A stretch of 64,000 nucleotides of DNA from JARBUG01 sp035628915 (GCA_035628915.1 DASPIW010000017.1:1-64000); one strand, 5' to 3'; counted from the stretch's first letter, positions 33,207 through 42,798 are shown. Notes: generated by a model not told the origin, from the sequence alone. Made by a program: numbers and translations.

Positions 33207-33311
33207 AAGCCCCGAAAATGCGACCCGAATGTCGCAAAACACAGATTTGGCGACATTGGGCTTTGGAGAAAAAAGTCAGGAAAACGACCTGCGCCGGGCG
33301 CCCCGGGCAGG
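33207..33311. other. Inverted repeats between the ger operon and the recombinase gene
   Basis: AAGCCC (33207-33212) with GGGCTT (33258-33263) encloses ATGTCGC/GCGACAT (33229-33235/33250-33256). A second structure, CCTGC-g-CCGGG-cgc-CCCGG-GCAGG, lies at 33288-33311, then AGGCC-gttctt-GGCCT at 33310-33325. They sit between converging genes and may be terminators; because a tyrosine recombinase follows, a recombination site is also possible. Confidence 0.4.
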
Positions 33312-33323
33312 CCGTTCTTGGCC

Positions 33324-34247
33324 TTACAAATAACGCACCTGGTGCCTTTTCACCGTGCGCTTCAGTTCCTCGTTTTCCTGTACGCCGGCGTAGATCATCG
33401 TCGTATCGAGCGATTCGTGCCCCGCCATCGCCTGCACTTCACGCGGATTCGCCCCGCTAAGGAGTAACTGCGTCACCCAAGTAGCACGCAGTTTGTGCGG
33501 CGTGATCTTCTTCGCGATCTCCGCTTCCTGGGCCATCCCTTTGATGATCCGCTCGATCTGGCGCTGCGTCAGGCGCTGCTTCATGCGGCTGACGAACAGT
33601 GGATGGCCGTCGGCATCCGGCGGCACTTCAGGGCGCAGGCGCAGATACTTCCTCACGTATTCGGTCGCCTCATCCGATGGCGGCACCGCGCGCTCTTTGT
33701 CACCCTTGCCGACTACGGTCAGCCAGCCGTTCATCATCGCTTCCTGCCATGTCGTGGTGTTGAGTGACACCAGTTCGCTGATGCGCAGGCCGGAGCCCAG
33801 CAAGAGTGCCAGGAGTGCCATGTCCCGGGCTTTCATTAGCTCCTGGAACGGCGTCTCAGTCGTCCGGTCAAAGACTTTCTTGATTATCTTCCCGCCTTCA
33901 TCCATTTCCAGGAAGATCGGCGCCCGGCGGGGGCGTTTTTGGGTGCCCACCCTATCCGCCGGATCGTCCATAGCCGCCAGCACCCGGTCGTTGACCAGGA
34001 ACTTGAAGTAGCCCTTCACGACCGCAAGCACCCGGTTGCGGCTGACGGCCGCATACCGGATGCCATCCTTGCGGCGCAGCCCCATCAGAAACTCTTCAAT
34101 TTCCGCAGTGGAGATCTCCCGCGGATCAAGCTTGCCATTCTGCTTTGCCCATTCGAGGAAGAGCTTCAGGTCCCGGCCATACTCTTCCCGGGTCCGGGGT
34201 GACCGGCGCAGACTGGCCAGGAATCGTGCGGCGTATGTCTCCAGCAA
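33324..34247 (-). CDS. Tyrosine recombinase (XerC/XerD-like integrase)
   Basis: The 307-residue protein has the SAM-like core-binding domain (residues 1-95) and catalytic domain with the full set: Arg155 in GSGLRISELV, lysine in GKGDKER (about 181-184), His251-x-x-Arg254 in HKLRATW, His277 in AGHESL and Tyr286 in MIYAGV. It joins or exchanges DNA strands. It could be a second Xer-type enzyme, or the integrase of a lost element; no partner att sites are evident. TTG at 34247 has GGAGGTGG upstream. Confidence 0.9.
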   Translation of the reverse strand: MLETYAARFLASLRRSPRTREEYGRDLKLFLEWAKQNGKLDPREISTAEIEEFLMGLRRKDGIRYAAVSRNRVLAVVKGYFKFLVNDRVLAAMDDPADRVGTQKRPRRAPIFLEMDEGGKIIKKVFDRTTETPFQELMKARDMALLALLLGSGLRISELVSLNTTTWQEAMMNGWLTVVGKGDKERAVPPSDEATEYVRKYLRLRPEVPPDADGHPLFVSRMKQRLTQRQIERIIKGMAQEAEIAKKITPHKLRATWVTQLLLSGANPREVQAMAGHESLDTTMIYAGVQENEELKRTVKRHQVRYL

Positions 34248-34274
34248 GGGCTGCCACCTCCAGTGCCACGTCTG

Positions 34275-34556
34275 TTACACGTTTGTCGGGTCGAGCCGCT
34301 GCTCGGCAGCGGCGATGAAGCCGGCCTCGCAGTCCGGGTGCAGGTTCGCCACCCACTCGTGGCGGGGACCGACCCGGAGTCTGCGGGTCGCAAACTGATC
34401 GTCGGTAATCGGCTTGCGGCAGAACGTGCAGGTAAGCCGCCCCGCCGCTCTCATCTCGATCGACCGGCGCCGCAGTTCGTCGTTGGTCGGGCTGACCAGC
34501 ACCCGCCCCTGACTGACGAGCGCCTGCGCCAGCATGCGCCCCATTTCGTCGGACAC
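34275..34556 (-). CDS. Small zinc-binding protein upstream of the recombinase
   Basis: From GTG 34556 (GGGGGG six bases upstream) the product has 93 residues. A CxxC pair (TCTFCRKP) and a later HPDC suggest a single zinc site, the layout of PARP-type or treble-clef fingers that bind DNA breaks or RNA. The gene ends 27 bases before the recombinase start on the same strand, so the two may be co-expressed. Family not certain. Confidence 0.6.
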   Translation of the reverse strand: MSDEMGRMLAQALVSQGRVLVSPTNDELRRRSIEMRAAGRLTCTFCRKPITDDQFATRRLRVGPRHEWVANLHPDCEAGFIAAAEQRLDPTNV

Positions 34557-34613
34557 GCACTTCCCCCCGGTTGCTGGACTGGCTATCCAATCCGTACGCA
34601 CACGGGGCGCCCG

Positions 34614-35471
34614 TTATGCCTCCCGCTCCGCAAGCCGCACCAGCACGGGCATCAGCTCGGTCATCGAACGGACGATCAGATCGGCTTCGTCCGGCTCCCC
34701 CAGGCCGTGGGGATCGATAAAGGCGGTCTGGCACCCCATAGCCAGGGCCGGAGTGATCTCGTTGACCAGGTTGTCACCGACGCTCAGCACATGCTCACAC
34801 CCCACGCCGTAGCGCTGGGCGAGCTCGTCGAAGATCACTTTCAGACCCGCCGGCTTGCCCGACCGATAGTAGCACCGGTCGAAAAGGCTCAGCAGCCCCA
34901 CTTTGGTGAGGATTGCCTCGCTGTCCGGCTGGGGGCTGTTGGTGGCCAGCACCTGCACGACCTTGCCCTGCAGCGCACGAATCACTTCCGCCAGGCCGGG
35001 AATCGGCCGCACGATAAAACCGGGGTCGGACATGATCTCCCGGACTTTGAGGAAGGCTTCGCCATGCTTATCCGCCTGGCCGCCGTAGTGATGTGAAATA
35101 GCCGAGGGTACCCACCAGAGATCGCCTACGTTGAGTACATTGACATGATCCGGGTCGACCACTCCGGGGTACAACTGCCCCCGAACCACCGACGGCAGCT
35201 CCGAGCCGTCCCAGTGCAGGGCGCGGAGAACCCTCCCCCCTCTGGTCTGCAGCACCAGATCGCGCCGCACATCGTAGAAGGAGCCCACCCGGAGGGCGGC
35301 ATGGCGGCCTTCCACCACGGCCTGATAATCCGCCCAGTAAGCTTCCTGCACGCCGGCAGGCAGGTGGCCCTGGATCAGCCGCGCGTACACTTCAAAATGC
35401 CGATTGTCGTCATACACGGTGCCGTCCAGGTCGTAGACGATCACGCGCACTTTCGTCAGATCCAATGTCAA
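34614..35471 (-). CDS. HAD-superfamily phosphatase
   Basis: The 285-residue protein has HAD motif I VYDLDGTVYDD at residues 11-21 with nucleophile and acid aspartates, motif II threonine in VLATNSPQPDS, a lysine in YYRSGKPAGLK (motif III) and the acidic motif IV VLSVGDNLVNEI. A helical cap of about 110 residues follows motif I. It hydrolyses phosphate esters; substrate unknown. ATG 35471. It is transcribed with mutY upstream, about 20 bases apart. Confidence 0.87.
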   Translation of the reverse strand: MTLDLTKVRVIVYDLDGTVYDDNRHFEVYARLIQGHLPAGVQEAYWADYQAVVEGRHAALRVGSFYDVRRDLVLQTRGGRVLRALHWDGSELPSVVRGQLYPGVVDPDHVNVLNVGDLWWVPSAISHHYGGQADKHGEAFLKVREIMSDPGFIVRPIPGLAEVIRALQGKVVQVLATNSPQPDSEAILTKVGLLSLFDRCYYRSGKPAGLKVIFDELAQRYGVGCEHVLSVGDNLVNEITPALAMGCQTAFIDPHGLGEPDEADLIVRSMTELMPVLVRLAEREA

Positions 35472-35493
35472 ACCGGTCAGCCTCCAATGCGGT

Positions 35494-36630
<1,137 letters not shown>

Positions 36631-36682
36631 TGAAGTTTCCCCACTTTTCCGGGCAGACTATGTTACCGGGAGGGATGCGACA

Positions 36683-36937
36683 GTGGCAGACTACCACGTG
36701 ACGCTTTACTCGGGCCCCGAAACTGAAGAACTGGAATGGGCCAGGAAGTATCTGGCCGAAATGCATGTCCAGTACGAGGAGAAGAATATCCTCGACCCCG
36801 GCGCCCGCGGTGAACTGATCCACCATACCAACAACCACCGGTATCCGGCGATCAACGTCAACGGCCACTTCGTCAGCGGATTCTTCAAAGAGAAGTGGGA
36901 CCACTTGCTGATGCACAACGCTGTAGGGCGGACCTAG
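36683..36937 (+). CDS. Glutaredoxin-fold protein without active-site cysteines
   Basis: The 84-residue protein follows the glutaredoxin pattern: VTLYSGPETEELEWARKYL, YEEKNILDPGARGELIHHT, cis-proline RYPAINVNG and VSGFFKEKWDHLL. The CPYC active site is replaced by GPETEE and there is no cysteine at all, so thiol-disulfide exchange is impossible. It may bind thiols or a partner. GTG at 36683 follows GGGAGGGATG. A strong terminator lies at 36953-36985. Confidence 0.75.
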   Translation: MADYHVTLYSGPETEELEWARKYLAEMHVQYEEKNILDPGARGELIHHTNNHRYPAINVNGHFVSGFFKEKWDHLLMHNAVGRT

Positions 36938-36952
36938 CCGAAATCAGCCGCA

Positions 36953-36985
36953 GGCGTGCCTGAATCATCCAGGCACGCCGTTTTT
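36953..36985 (+). terminator. Terminator after the glutaredoxin-like gene
   Basis: GGCGTGCCTG-aatcatc-CAGGCACGCC followed by GTTTTT is a perfect 10-bp intrinsic terminator. Confidence 0.88.
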
Positions 36986-37133
36986 CGCACGCGGGCGCGA
37001 ACCTTTCGCCGTCATGACTTCTCTAGATGAGAGAGGCAATCCTTCCGGCCATCATCTGACCGGAGACCCGGCAGGATTTCGGCCGGATGATCCGAAGAAT
37101 TGCAGGGGCAAGTCATGCGGAGGTGCTGACAAT

Positions 37134-37961
37134 ATGGAATGGCTCAAATGGTTCGGCCGCTGGGGTGAGAAGGCGCCTGCTTACGCCCGCCTGAACAGCC
37201 TTAGAGAAGCCTACGGGGCGTATGGCGACCGGGTGATCAAGCTGTCGGCCCGGACTGATCTGGCGCGCAAGTCGGCGGGTTCAACCCAGCGCGCGTTCCA
37301 GTTCGTCGAGCGGGTCTTTGCGGATGCGACGCAGGAGTACGCCCGCATTAACGACCTGCTGGACGGCCTGGAGCTCGGCCTGAAGCAGGCGAAGATTGGC
37401 GACTTCGCCGGTGCGGATAAGGCGATCAAGGGGCTGGGCCCCAGACTCGATGAACTGGAGCGGCATCTCGTAACCTGGGAGTCAAAGTGGCAGCAAGTCC
37501 CGCTGGAGATCGACCAGGCGGGGCAGTCACTGGCCGCCCTCCGGGTGCAGGTGGAACAGGCGGTGGCCGCGGTCGGCGCCCCCCTCCCCCTGTCGGACAG
37601 GCTTGCGACCATGGAGCAGCACCTGGACAAGACGCGCCGGGTGCTGGCCGAAGGCAATCCGATTGAGGCCGGCCATTTGGTCGAAGACCTCCGCCTCGCT
37701 ATGGCAAAAGTCGGTGAGGATCTTTCCGCCTATGTAAGCGGCGCCTCGGCCATCGCCCAGGCGGAGAAGGAGCTTGGCCAGGTTCACGAGCGGCTGGCGA
37801 CGGTGGGCGACCGCCCGGAGGCCGTTGCGGCGGTGCAGGCGGCAGAGGCGCTGATTCCCGGGCTGAGGCCCGCGCTGGCCGCCGGTAAGCTGGAGAAGTT
37901 CCAGAACGATCTCCTGGAGTTGCAGAAGAACCTCGGTGCAGCCAGGGCCGCCCTCAAATAA
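37134..37961 (+). CDS. Coiled-coil protein, unknown function
   Basis: The 275-residue protein is helical and strongly heptad-like over residues 40-270 (RINDLLDGLELGLKQAKIGD, RLATMEQHLDKTRRVLAEGN), with no membrane segment. The short N-terminus MEWLKWFGRWGEK could be a membrane-surface amphipathic helix. The ATG at 37134 has GGAGGTG upstream. It resembles phage-shock or septum-ring-type coiled coils only in general. Function unknown. Confidence 0.75.
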   Translation: MEWLKWFGRWGEKAPAYARLNSLREAYGAYGDRVIKLSARTDLARKSAGSTQRAFQFVERVFADATQEYARINDLLDGLELGLKQAKIGDFAGADKAIKGLGPRLDELERHLVTWESKWQQVPLEIDQAGQSLAALRVQVEQAVAAVGAPLPLSDRLATMEQHLDKTRRVLAEGNPIEAGHLVEDLRLAMAKVGEDLSAYVSGASAIAQAEKELGQVHERLATVGDRPEAVAAVQAAEALIPGLRPALAAGKLEKFQNDLLELQKNLGAARAALK

Positions 37962-38012
37962 TGGAAAAGCAGGGCCAGGGCAAAGCACGCCCTGGCCCAC
38001 TGCATCCGGCTC

Positions 38013-38294
38013 TCACTGCTGCTGCTGCTGTTGGTTCTGGGACTTCTGCTGCTTGTTCTTGTTCTGGTTCTGCTGCTGGTTCCCCCCGCCCTGCCCGGCG
38101 TTTAGCTGATTGTTCTGCTGGAGGTAGTCGATGCGGGACTGCAGGATCTTCGCATGCCGGTCCATATCATCGGCCATATCTTGAAAGACCTGCTTTGCTT
38201 TCTCGTCTTCCGACTCGGTGGCGAAGAGCAGATAGTTGCCCTTCGAGGCTTCGGCCATGGCCAGGGATCGTTCGAGATTGGCGTACACAGTCAT
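38013..38294 (-). CDS. DUF1657 protein with glutamine/asparagine-rich tail
   Basis: Residues 1-65 fit DUF1657 (MTVYANLERSLAMAEASKGN, FQDMADDMDRHAKILQSR), a family repeatedly found beside spoVA genes. The last 30 residues are Gln/Asn/Lys-rich (NQQQNQNKNKQQK then a run of Gln) and are encoded by CAG-type repeats, which is unusual for the family. It follows spoVAE by 15 bases, so it is part of the spoVA operon; its place in spores is inferred. Confidence 0.85.
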   Translation of the reverse strand: MTVYANLERSLAMAEASKGNYLLFATESEDEKAKQVFQDMADDMDRHAKILQSRIDYLQQNNQLNAGQGGGNQQQNQNKNKQQKSQNQQQQQQ

Positions 38295-38309
38295 CTTTCA
38301 GCTCCTCCT

Positions 38310-38660
38310 TCAGCTCTTGGGGTTGAATGCAACAGCGGTGAAAAAGGCAAAGACAATCGCCGCCGTAATGCCGGCGCTGGTCGTCTCAAACATGCCCGTC
38401 AGTACGCCCACCAGGCCGCGGGACTGTGCTTCCTGCAGGGCGCCCTTGACCAGGGCGTTGCCGAACGAAGAGATCGGGACGGTGGCGCCCGCCCCCGCCC
38501 ACGCAATCAGCCGGTCGTACAGGCCGAGCCCGCCCAGAACGCCCCCGGCCACCGTGAAGCCAGATAGCACATGGCCGGGGCTGTACTTGGAATTGTCCAG
38601 AATCAGCTGCGCCAGGAGGCAGATTAGCCCTCCCACCAGGAACGCCTTCAGGTACATCAT
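38310..38660 (-). CDS. spoVAE: Stage V sporulation protein AE (SpoVAE/SpoVAEB)
   Basis: The 116-residue protein has four membrane helices and the SpoVAC/AE-type pattern, with YSPGHVLSGFTVAGGVLGGLGL and GATVPISSFGNALVKGAL. It is part of the SpoVA channel in the spore inner membrane, which moves dipicolinic acid in during sporulation and out at germination. It follows spoVAD by six bases. Confidence 0.93.
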   Translation of the reverse strand: MMYLKAFLVGGLICLLAQLILDNSKYSPGHVLSGFTVAGGVLGGLGLYDRLIAWAGAGATVPISSFGNALVKGALQEAQSRGLVGVLTGMFETTSAGITAAIVFAFFTAVAFNPKS

Positions 38661-38666
38661 CGTAGG

Positions 38667-39683
38667 CTACACCTCAATTGCTACAGCGTGGGCGATGGCG
38701 GGGATGTTCTCCCCCTGCTGGAAGGTTGTCGGCGAGAGCAGGGCACCGGTGGGCACCAGCAGCAGCTTGCGCAGCCGGCTCCGGGCCATCTCCTTCAGCA
38801 GATGGCCGCATGTGACGATGGCCGAGCACCCGCAGCCGCTGCCGCCGGAGTGCACGTCTTGCTTCTCGTTGTCAAAAACGAGGATGCCACAGTCTTGATA
38901 GTTCTTTCCGAGGTTCAGTCCCTGCTGGGCGGCCAGCTTCAGGGCCATCTCCCGGCCGAAGCGCGCCAGGTCGCCGGTGACAATCATGTCGTAGTAGCTC
39001 GCGTCGCGGCCGGTGTCGCTCAGGTGAGCGCTGATCGTATCGACGGCCGCCGGCGCCATGGCGGCGCCCTGGTCAAACGGATCCTTGATGCCCAGATCGT
39101 TCACCTTACCCGTGGTCACATGGGTGATCCGGGGACCCGCACCTGTGGCTGCCAGTACCACTGCACCGGCGCCGGTCACCGTCCACTGGGCGTAGGGCTT
39201 GCGCTGTCCCCCGTACTCGGTGGGGTACCGGTACTGCCGCTCCGCCGTTGCGTTGTGGCTGCACGTCGCGCAGAGCACCTTGTCAGCGAACCCGCCGTCG
39301 ATCAGCATGGCCCCGGTGGACAGCGACTCGCCGAGTGTGGAGCACGCCCCGTAAAGCCCCAGGAAAGGGACTCCGAACCGCAGTGCCGAAAAGGTGGATG
39401 AGATGATCTGGTTTAAGAGATCGCCGGCCAGGAAGTAGTCGATGGGTGGGGGTGAAGCCTTTAGCCCCGCCTTCTCCAGGGCGAGCTGGCAGGCGTCCTC
39501 AAGCATTACCCGTTCGGCTTTCTCAAAGCTCTGCTGTCCCATCATCAAGTCGGCGTATGTGTGATCGTATTCATGCCCGAGAGGGCCTTCCGCTTCCATG
39601 GGGCCGGCCACTGCCGCATAACCCATGATTACTGGCGGGTTCTCAAGCCGCACCGTCTGGAGTCCCAGCCGCTTGCGGGCCAC
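38667..39683 (-). CDS. spoVAD: Stage V sporulation protein AD (SpoVAD)
   Basis: The 338-residue protein has a thiolase fold as in known SpoVAD: MGYAAVAGPMEAEGPLGHEY near the start, YGACSTLGESLSTGAMLIDG, and GSGCGCSAIVTCGHLL late. SpoVAD binds dipicolinic acid and is a soluble component on the spore membrane. It lies between spoVAC and spoVAE in the usual order, 13 bases after spoVAC. Confidence 0.95.
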   Translation of the reverse strand: MARKRLGLQTVRLENPPVIMGYAAVAGPMEAEGPLGHEYDHTYADLMMGQQSFEKAERVMLEDACQLALEKAGLKASPPPIDYFLAGDLLNQIISSTFSALRFGVPFLGLYGACSTLGESLSTGAMLIDGGFADKVLCATCSHNATAERQYRYPTEYGGQRKPYAQWTVTGAGAVVLAATGAGPRITHVTTGKVNDLGIKDPFDQGAAMAPAAVDTISAHLSDTGRDASYYDMIVTGDLARFGREMALKLAAQQGLNLGKNYQDCGILVFDNEKQDVHSGGSGCGCSAIVTCGHLLKEMARSRLRKLLLVPTGALLSPTTFQQGENIPAIAHAVAIEV

Positions 39684-39696
39684 GCGTATCCTCCTT

Positions 39697-40173
39697 TCAG
39701 CGCATCAACTGGGCGACGGAGGCGACCACACCTACCACAAAGGCAGTTGTGACGCCAAAGACAATGACGGCTCCGGCGAGCTGAAACATGCGTCCCCCGA
39801 CGCCGTAAACGAATCCCTCCCGCTTGAACTCCAGGGCGCTGGCAGCCATGGCGTTGGCAAACCCGGTGACCGGCACCGAGAGTCCGGCGCCGGCGAACCG
39901 GGCCAGCTTGTCAAAGACGCCCAGGCCGGTCAGCAGCGCCCCCAATAGGACCATGGTCACCACGGTGGGATCGCCGGCACGCTTGTGCGAGATGCCCAGT
40001 ACTGCTTCCCAGAAATCCGTGATCAGTTCACCGATCAGGCAGACGGTGCCGCCAACAAAGAACGCAAACAGGGCATTCTTAAGGCGAGGCGGTTTCGGCT
40101 CGGCCTTCTTGACCAGTTCCGTATAGGCAGCTTTGGTCGACTCCTCGGTCGTTCCTTGCTTGATCTTGACCAT
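39697..40173 (-). CDS. spoVAC: Stage V sporulation protein AC (SpoVAC)
   Basis: The 158-residue protein has a basic N-terminal stretch (residues 1-35), then four membrane helices: NALFAFFVGGTVCLIGELIT, VVTMVLLGALLTGLGVFD and LSVPVTGFANAMAASALEFK. In Bacillus SpoVAC acts as a mechanosensitive channel subunit for dipicolinic acid release. It is the first gene of the operon. ATG 40173 follows CCGGAGGTG; a sigma-G-like promoter is proposed just upstream. Confidence 0.95.
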   Translation of the reverse strand: MVKIKQGTTEESTKAAYTELVKKAEPKPPRLKNALFAFFVGGTVCLIGELITDFWEAVLGISHKRAGDPTVVTMVLLGALLTGLGVFDKLARFAGAGLSVPVTGFANAMAASALEFKREGFVYGVGGRMFQLAGAVIVFGVTTAFVVGVVASVAQLMR

Positions 40174-40190
40174 AGGGCACCTCCGGAGCC

Positions 40191-40220
40191 TATTCTTTCA
40201 CCTACCGGATGGAGGTATGC
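40191..40220 (-). promoter_or_regulatory. Possible sigma-G promoter of the spoVA operon
   Basis: On the minus strand GCATA (40220-40216) matches the sigma-G -35 and AAGAATA (40197-40191) matches five of seven -10 positions, spaced by 18 bp. It lies about 20 bases before the spoVAC start and overlaps the ribosome binding site region of the divergent DUF3891 gene. Confidence 0.4.
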
Positions 40221-40224
40221 GACT

Positions 40225-41040
40225 GTGATCATCCGATCCGATGGCGGGCGCCTCCGCCTGATCACCCAGGCTGACCACGCAGAGGCGGCCGGCCCCCTGG
40301 TTGACAGGTGGGGCCGGCCGCCGTTCCGGGCGCCCGAGCCGCCGGCGCCCGTACGCCAGGCGACGGCGATACACGATGCGGGCTGGCGTGAGTGGGACGC
40401 CGCACCCCACCTTCGCCCCGATACCGGGCGTCCCTACGACTTCATCCATATCCCTTCCGACGAGCATATCGCCATCTACGAAAAGAGCGTCAGGGCGGCC
40501 CTCGAGGCTGATGCTTACGCCGGCCTGCTGGTCAGCATGCACGGCACGGGCTTTTATAAGAAGCGCTATGGCCATATGCCGAAACTGGAGTTCCGGGAAG
40601 TGGCGCCGCATTTCCGGGCGGTGGTGGACGGGTTCCTCGAGCGGCAGCAGGCCTTGCAGGCCGAGCTGATCGCGGCGCTCCAGCCCGATTTGACGGCGCT
40701 CTGGACCCACTACCGCTGGCTGCAGGGCTGGGATGCCCTGGCCGTCTATCTGGGGCTGGATGACCCTGCCGAGCGGCGGGCGCACAGCCTCGGCGTAATG
40801 CCGTGCTACCCGGATGGACCCGAAGAGGAGCTATTTCTGACGGGGGCCGGCGATGGCCGGTTCACGGTCAGCCCTTGGCCCTTTACTGTCCCGCAGATCA
40901 ATGTTGTACTGCCGGTCCGGTATATTGCGGATCGGCCCTATAGCAGCGACGACGAGTTCCAGCAGGTTTTCAGCGCAGCGGCGACCGAGGCGCTGCACCT
41001 GACACTTGTGCCGGCGGTGAATGGGAAAAGGGAGGCGTGA
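40225..41040 (+). CDS. DUF3891 family protein
   Basis: The 271-residue protein fits DUF3891: an early LITQADHAEAAGPLVDRWGR, then AIHDAGWREWD, a block SMHGTGFYKKRY and a later HYRWLQGWDALAVYL. The conserved His and Asp residues suggest a metal site related to HD-type proteins, but no activity is known. GTG at 40225 has GGAGGT eight bases upstream. It is divergent from spoVAC. The gene end forms part of a terminator. Confidence 0.8.
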   Translation: MIIRSDGGRLRLITQADHAEAAGPLVDRWGRPPFRAPEPPAPVRQATAIHDAGWREWDAAPHLRPDTGRPYDFIHIPSDEHIAIYEKSVRAALEADAYAGLLVSMHGTGFYKKRYGHMPKLEFREVAPHFRAVVDGFLERQQALQAELIAALQPDLTALWTHYRWLQGWDALAVYLGLDDPAERRAHSLGVMPCYPDGPEEELFLTGAGDGRFTVSPWPFTVPQINVVLPVRYIADRPYSSDDEFQQVFSAAATEALHLTLVPAVNGKREA

Positions 41041-41057
41041 GAGCGCCTCCCTTTTCC
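41024..41057. terminator. Bidirectional terminator overlapping the DUF3891 stop
   Basis: GGAAAAGGGAGGCG (41024-41037) and CGCCTCCCTTTTCC (41044-41057) form a 14-bp stem around the stop codon TGA, between converging genes. Confidence 0.75.
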
Positions 41058-41064
41058 GCGAACA

Positions 41065-42330
41065 CTACTTTGTCTCCAGTGCGGCGACGAGGCCGGCGAC
41101 CACAGCATGGCGGTCGTGCAGGGCCTGGAGCGCCCGGTCGAGGTCCGCCTGGTTCTTGAAGTAGCCCCGGGCGTCCCCTTCCTGCTTCCGTATGTACTGT
41201 GCTAGCCGCTGCAGTTGAGCCACGTACGCCGCAGGCTCACCGGGCGCCCAGCCGACGGTGCCGTCAGCCAGGGCCCGCAGCTGCCGGGTCATCCAGTGCG
41301 CCCGCTCCAGCCACTCCTCCACCTTCAGGCCGGTGCCCTGCTGGAACATCCGCTTGACGATGGGCCGCTGGAAGAGCGTCAGCTCGTTGTACTCCCGGAT
41401 GTGATCCCGCAGAATCCCTTCCAGCTTTTCGTTAAGCGCAAGGGCCGCCGCGAGTCCGCTGACGCCGGTGGCAGTTGACGCCGATGCTGCGGTTTCTGCA
41501 AACGCTGCCCCCGGCGCTTCGCCCTGCAGCTCACCTGCGACGTTCAGGCCCAGTTTGCCCAGACCCTGGGTGAAGAACGCCTGCTGGCCATGAAACTCGC
41601 CGGCGTACAGCAGCGTTCCGGCCAGACCCGTGGCGCAGACTTCCGCCGACACCAGGTTGACGCCGCTGTGGCGGATGAACTCTTCCCGGTTCATGCCGTA
41701 GAGCGGCGGCAGCTTCTCCAGCGCCTCCGCCAGTCCCGGGGTATCCACCATGCCGGGCCCGAAGCAGAAGACCGAGACGCCACTGCCCTCGCCCACTTCC
41801 ATGGCCAGCGAAGCAGCCAGCGACCGCAGGCCCACCTTACTGGCAAGGTACGGCGCCAGGTACGGCATGCCTTCCGACGACTCCATCGTGCAGATGACGC
41901 CGCACCTGCGGGCCAGCATCTGCGGCAGGAACGCCCTGACGCACAGGAAGGCGCCGCGCAGGTTGACGCCCATCACCCGGTCCCACTGCGCTGCGGACTG
42001 CCCGACGAGGGGGCCGAACGTGAAGGCGGTGGCGTTGTTGACCAGCATGTCCACCTTGCCGTAGGCGGCCATTACCTGGTCGTGCAGATGGGCAACACTG
42101 GCTTCATCCGATACGTCCGTGTGGATGAAGAGCGCCTCGCCGCCTGCCGCACGGATCAGCTCCGCCGTCGCCTGCCCGGTCTCCGCCTGCACTTCGGCGA
42201 CCACCACGGCGGCCCCGAGCCGGGCCAGAATGCGGGCGGCCTCGCGCCCGATGCCCCGGCCGGCACCCGTGATCACGATGACCTTTCCTTTGCATGCATC
42301 CTTCACGGCAGGTACCTGATCGATGATCAT
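41065..42330 (-). CDS. Short-chain dehydrogenase/reductase with C-terminal helical extension
   Basis: The 421-residue protein has a classical SDR domain (residues 15-250): TGAGRGIGREA for NAD(P) binding, NNATAF in the NNAG position, serine in CTMESSEG and the catalytic YLASK motif. Residues 290-420 are a helical extension (LNEKLEGILRDHIREYNELT) not typical of SDRs. Substrate unknown; the extension may mediate assembly. ATG 42330 with GGAGGTCGG upstream. Single gene, ending at the terminator 41024-41057. Confidence 0.85.
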   Translation of the reverse strand: MIIDQVPAVKDACKGKVIVITGAGRGIGREAARILARLGAAVVVAEVQAETGQATAELIRAAGGEALFIHTDVSDEASVAHLHDQVMAAYGKVDMLVNNATAFTFGPLVGQSAAQWDRVMGVNLRGAFLCVRAFLPQMLARRCGVICTMESSEGMPYLAPYLASKVGLRSLAASLAMEVGEGSGVSVFCFGPGMVDTPGLAEALEKLPPLYGMNREEFIRHSGVNLVSAEVCATGLAGTLLYAGEFHGQQAFFTQGLGKLGLNVAGELQGEAPGAAFAETAASASTATGVSGLAAALALNEKLEGILRDHIREYNELTLFQRPIVKRMFQQGTGLKVEEWLERAHWMTRQLRALADGTVGWAPGEPAAYVAQLQRLAQYIRKQEGDARGYFKNQADLDRALQALHDRHAVVAGLVAALETK

Positions 42331-42454
42331 GACTGACCGACCTCCCGCTCCTGAAACTGCGAATAATTCATCACACCCATTATACGAACCTGACAGGCTG
42401 ATGTCATGTTCGCCTTGCTAGACTAAAGCCAGAATCCAAGAGGAGGTCTTGAAG

Positions 42455-42712
42455 ATGACTGCGACATACTGCCAGAGCTGCGGAATGCCCCTCACGGGCG
42501 ATGATGTCCTGGGAACCGAAGCAAACGGGGCCAAGAGCACGGAGTACTGCACCTACTGCTACCAGCGCGGCGCCTTTACGCAGCCGAACATGTCAATGGA
42601 ACAGATGGTGGAAGTCTGCGTGCCGTTCATGGTCCAGGGCGGCATGGAGAAGGAAGCAGCAACCAAGCTGATGCGGGAGACCCTGCCGCACCTGAAGCGG
42701 TGGCGCCAATAA
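42455..42712 (+). CDS. Zinc-ribbon protein (putative zinc-ribbon domain 2)
   Basis: The 85-residue protein has CxxC in YCQSCGMPL and a second CxxC in YCTYCYQRG, spaced like the zinc-ribbon_2 family, and a C-terminal helical part. Members of this family are often annotated as transcription-related proteins without evidence. The ATG at 42455 has AGGAGG nine bases upstream; the TTG at 42449 is too close to it. The function is unknown. Confidence 0.8.
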   Translation: MTATYCQSCGMPLTGDDVLGTEANGAKSTEYCTYCYQRGAFTQPNMSMEQMVEVCVPFMVQGGMEKEAATKLMRETLPHLKRWRQ

Positions 42713-42723
42713 CTGTGGTAAAG

Positions 42724-42762
42724 TAAGGGTGTGCCGCCCTGCCGTCAGGGGGCACACCCTTA
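42724..42762. terminator. Hairpin between the zinc-ribbon and WYL genes
   Basis: TAAGGGTGTGCC (42724-42735) pairs with GGCACACCCTTA (42751-42762), and CCCTG/CAGGG closes the inside. It ends the zinc-ribbon transcript. T tracts are short. Confidence 0.65.
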
Positions 42763-42798
42763 CCCATTGTTCTATGCGAAGGAAAGGATTGCCCGTAC

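Noticed and set aside
40216..40220. GCATA as proof of a sigma-G promoter for spoVA
   Set aside because: As proof it is not enough: the -10 matches only five of seven positions. It is listed with low confidence.
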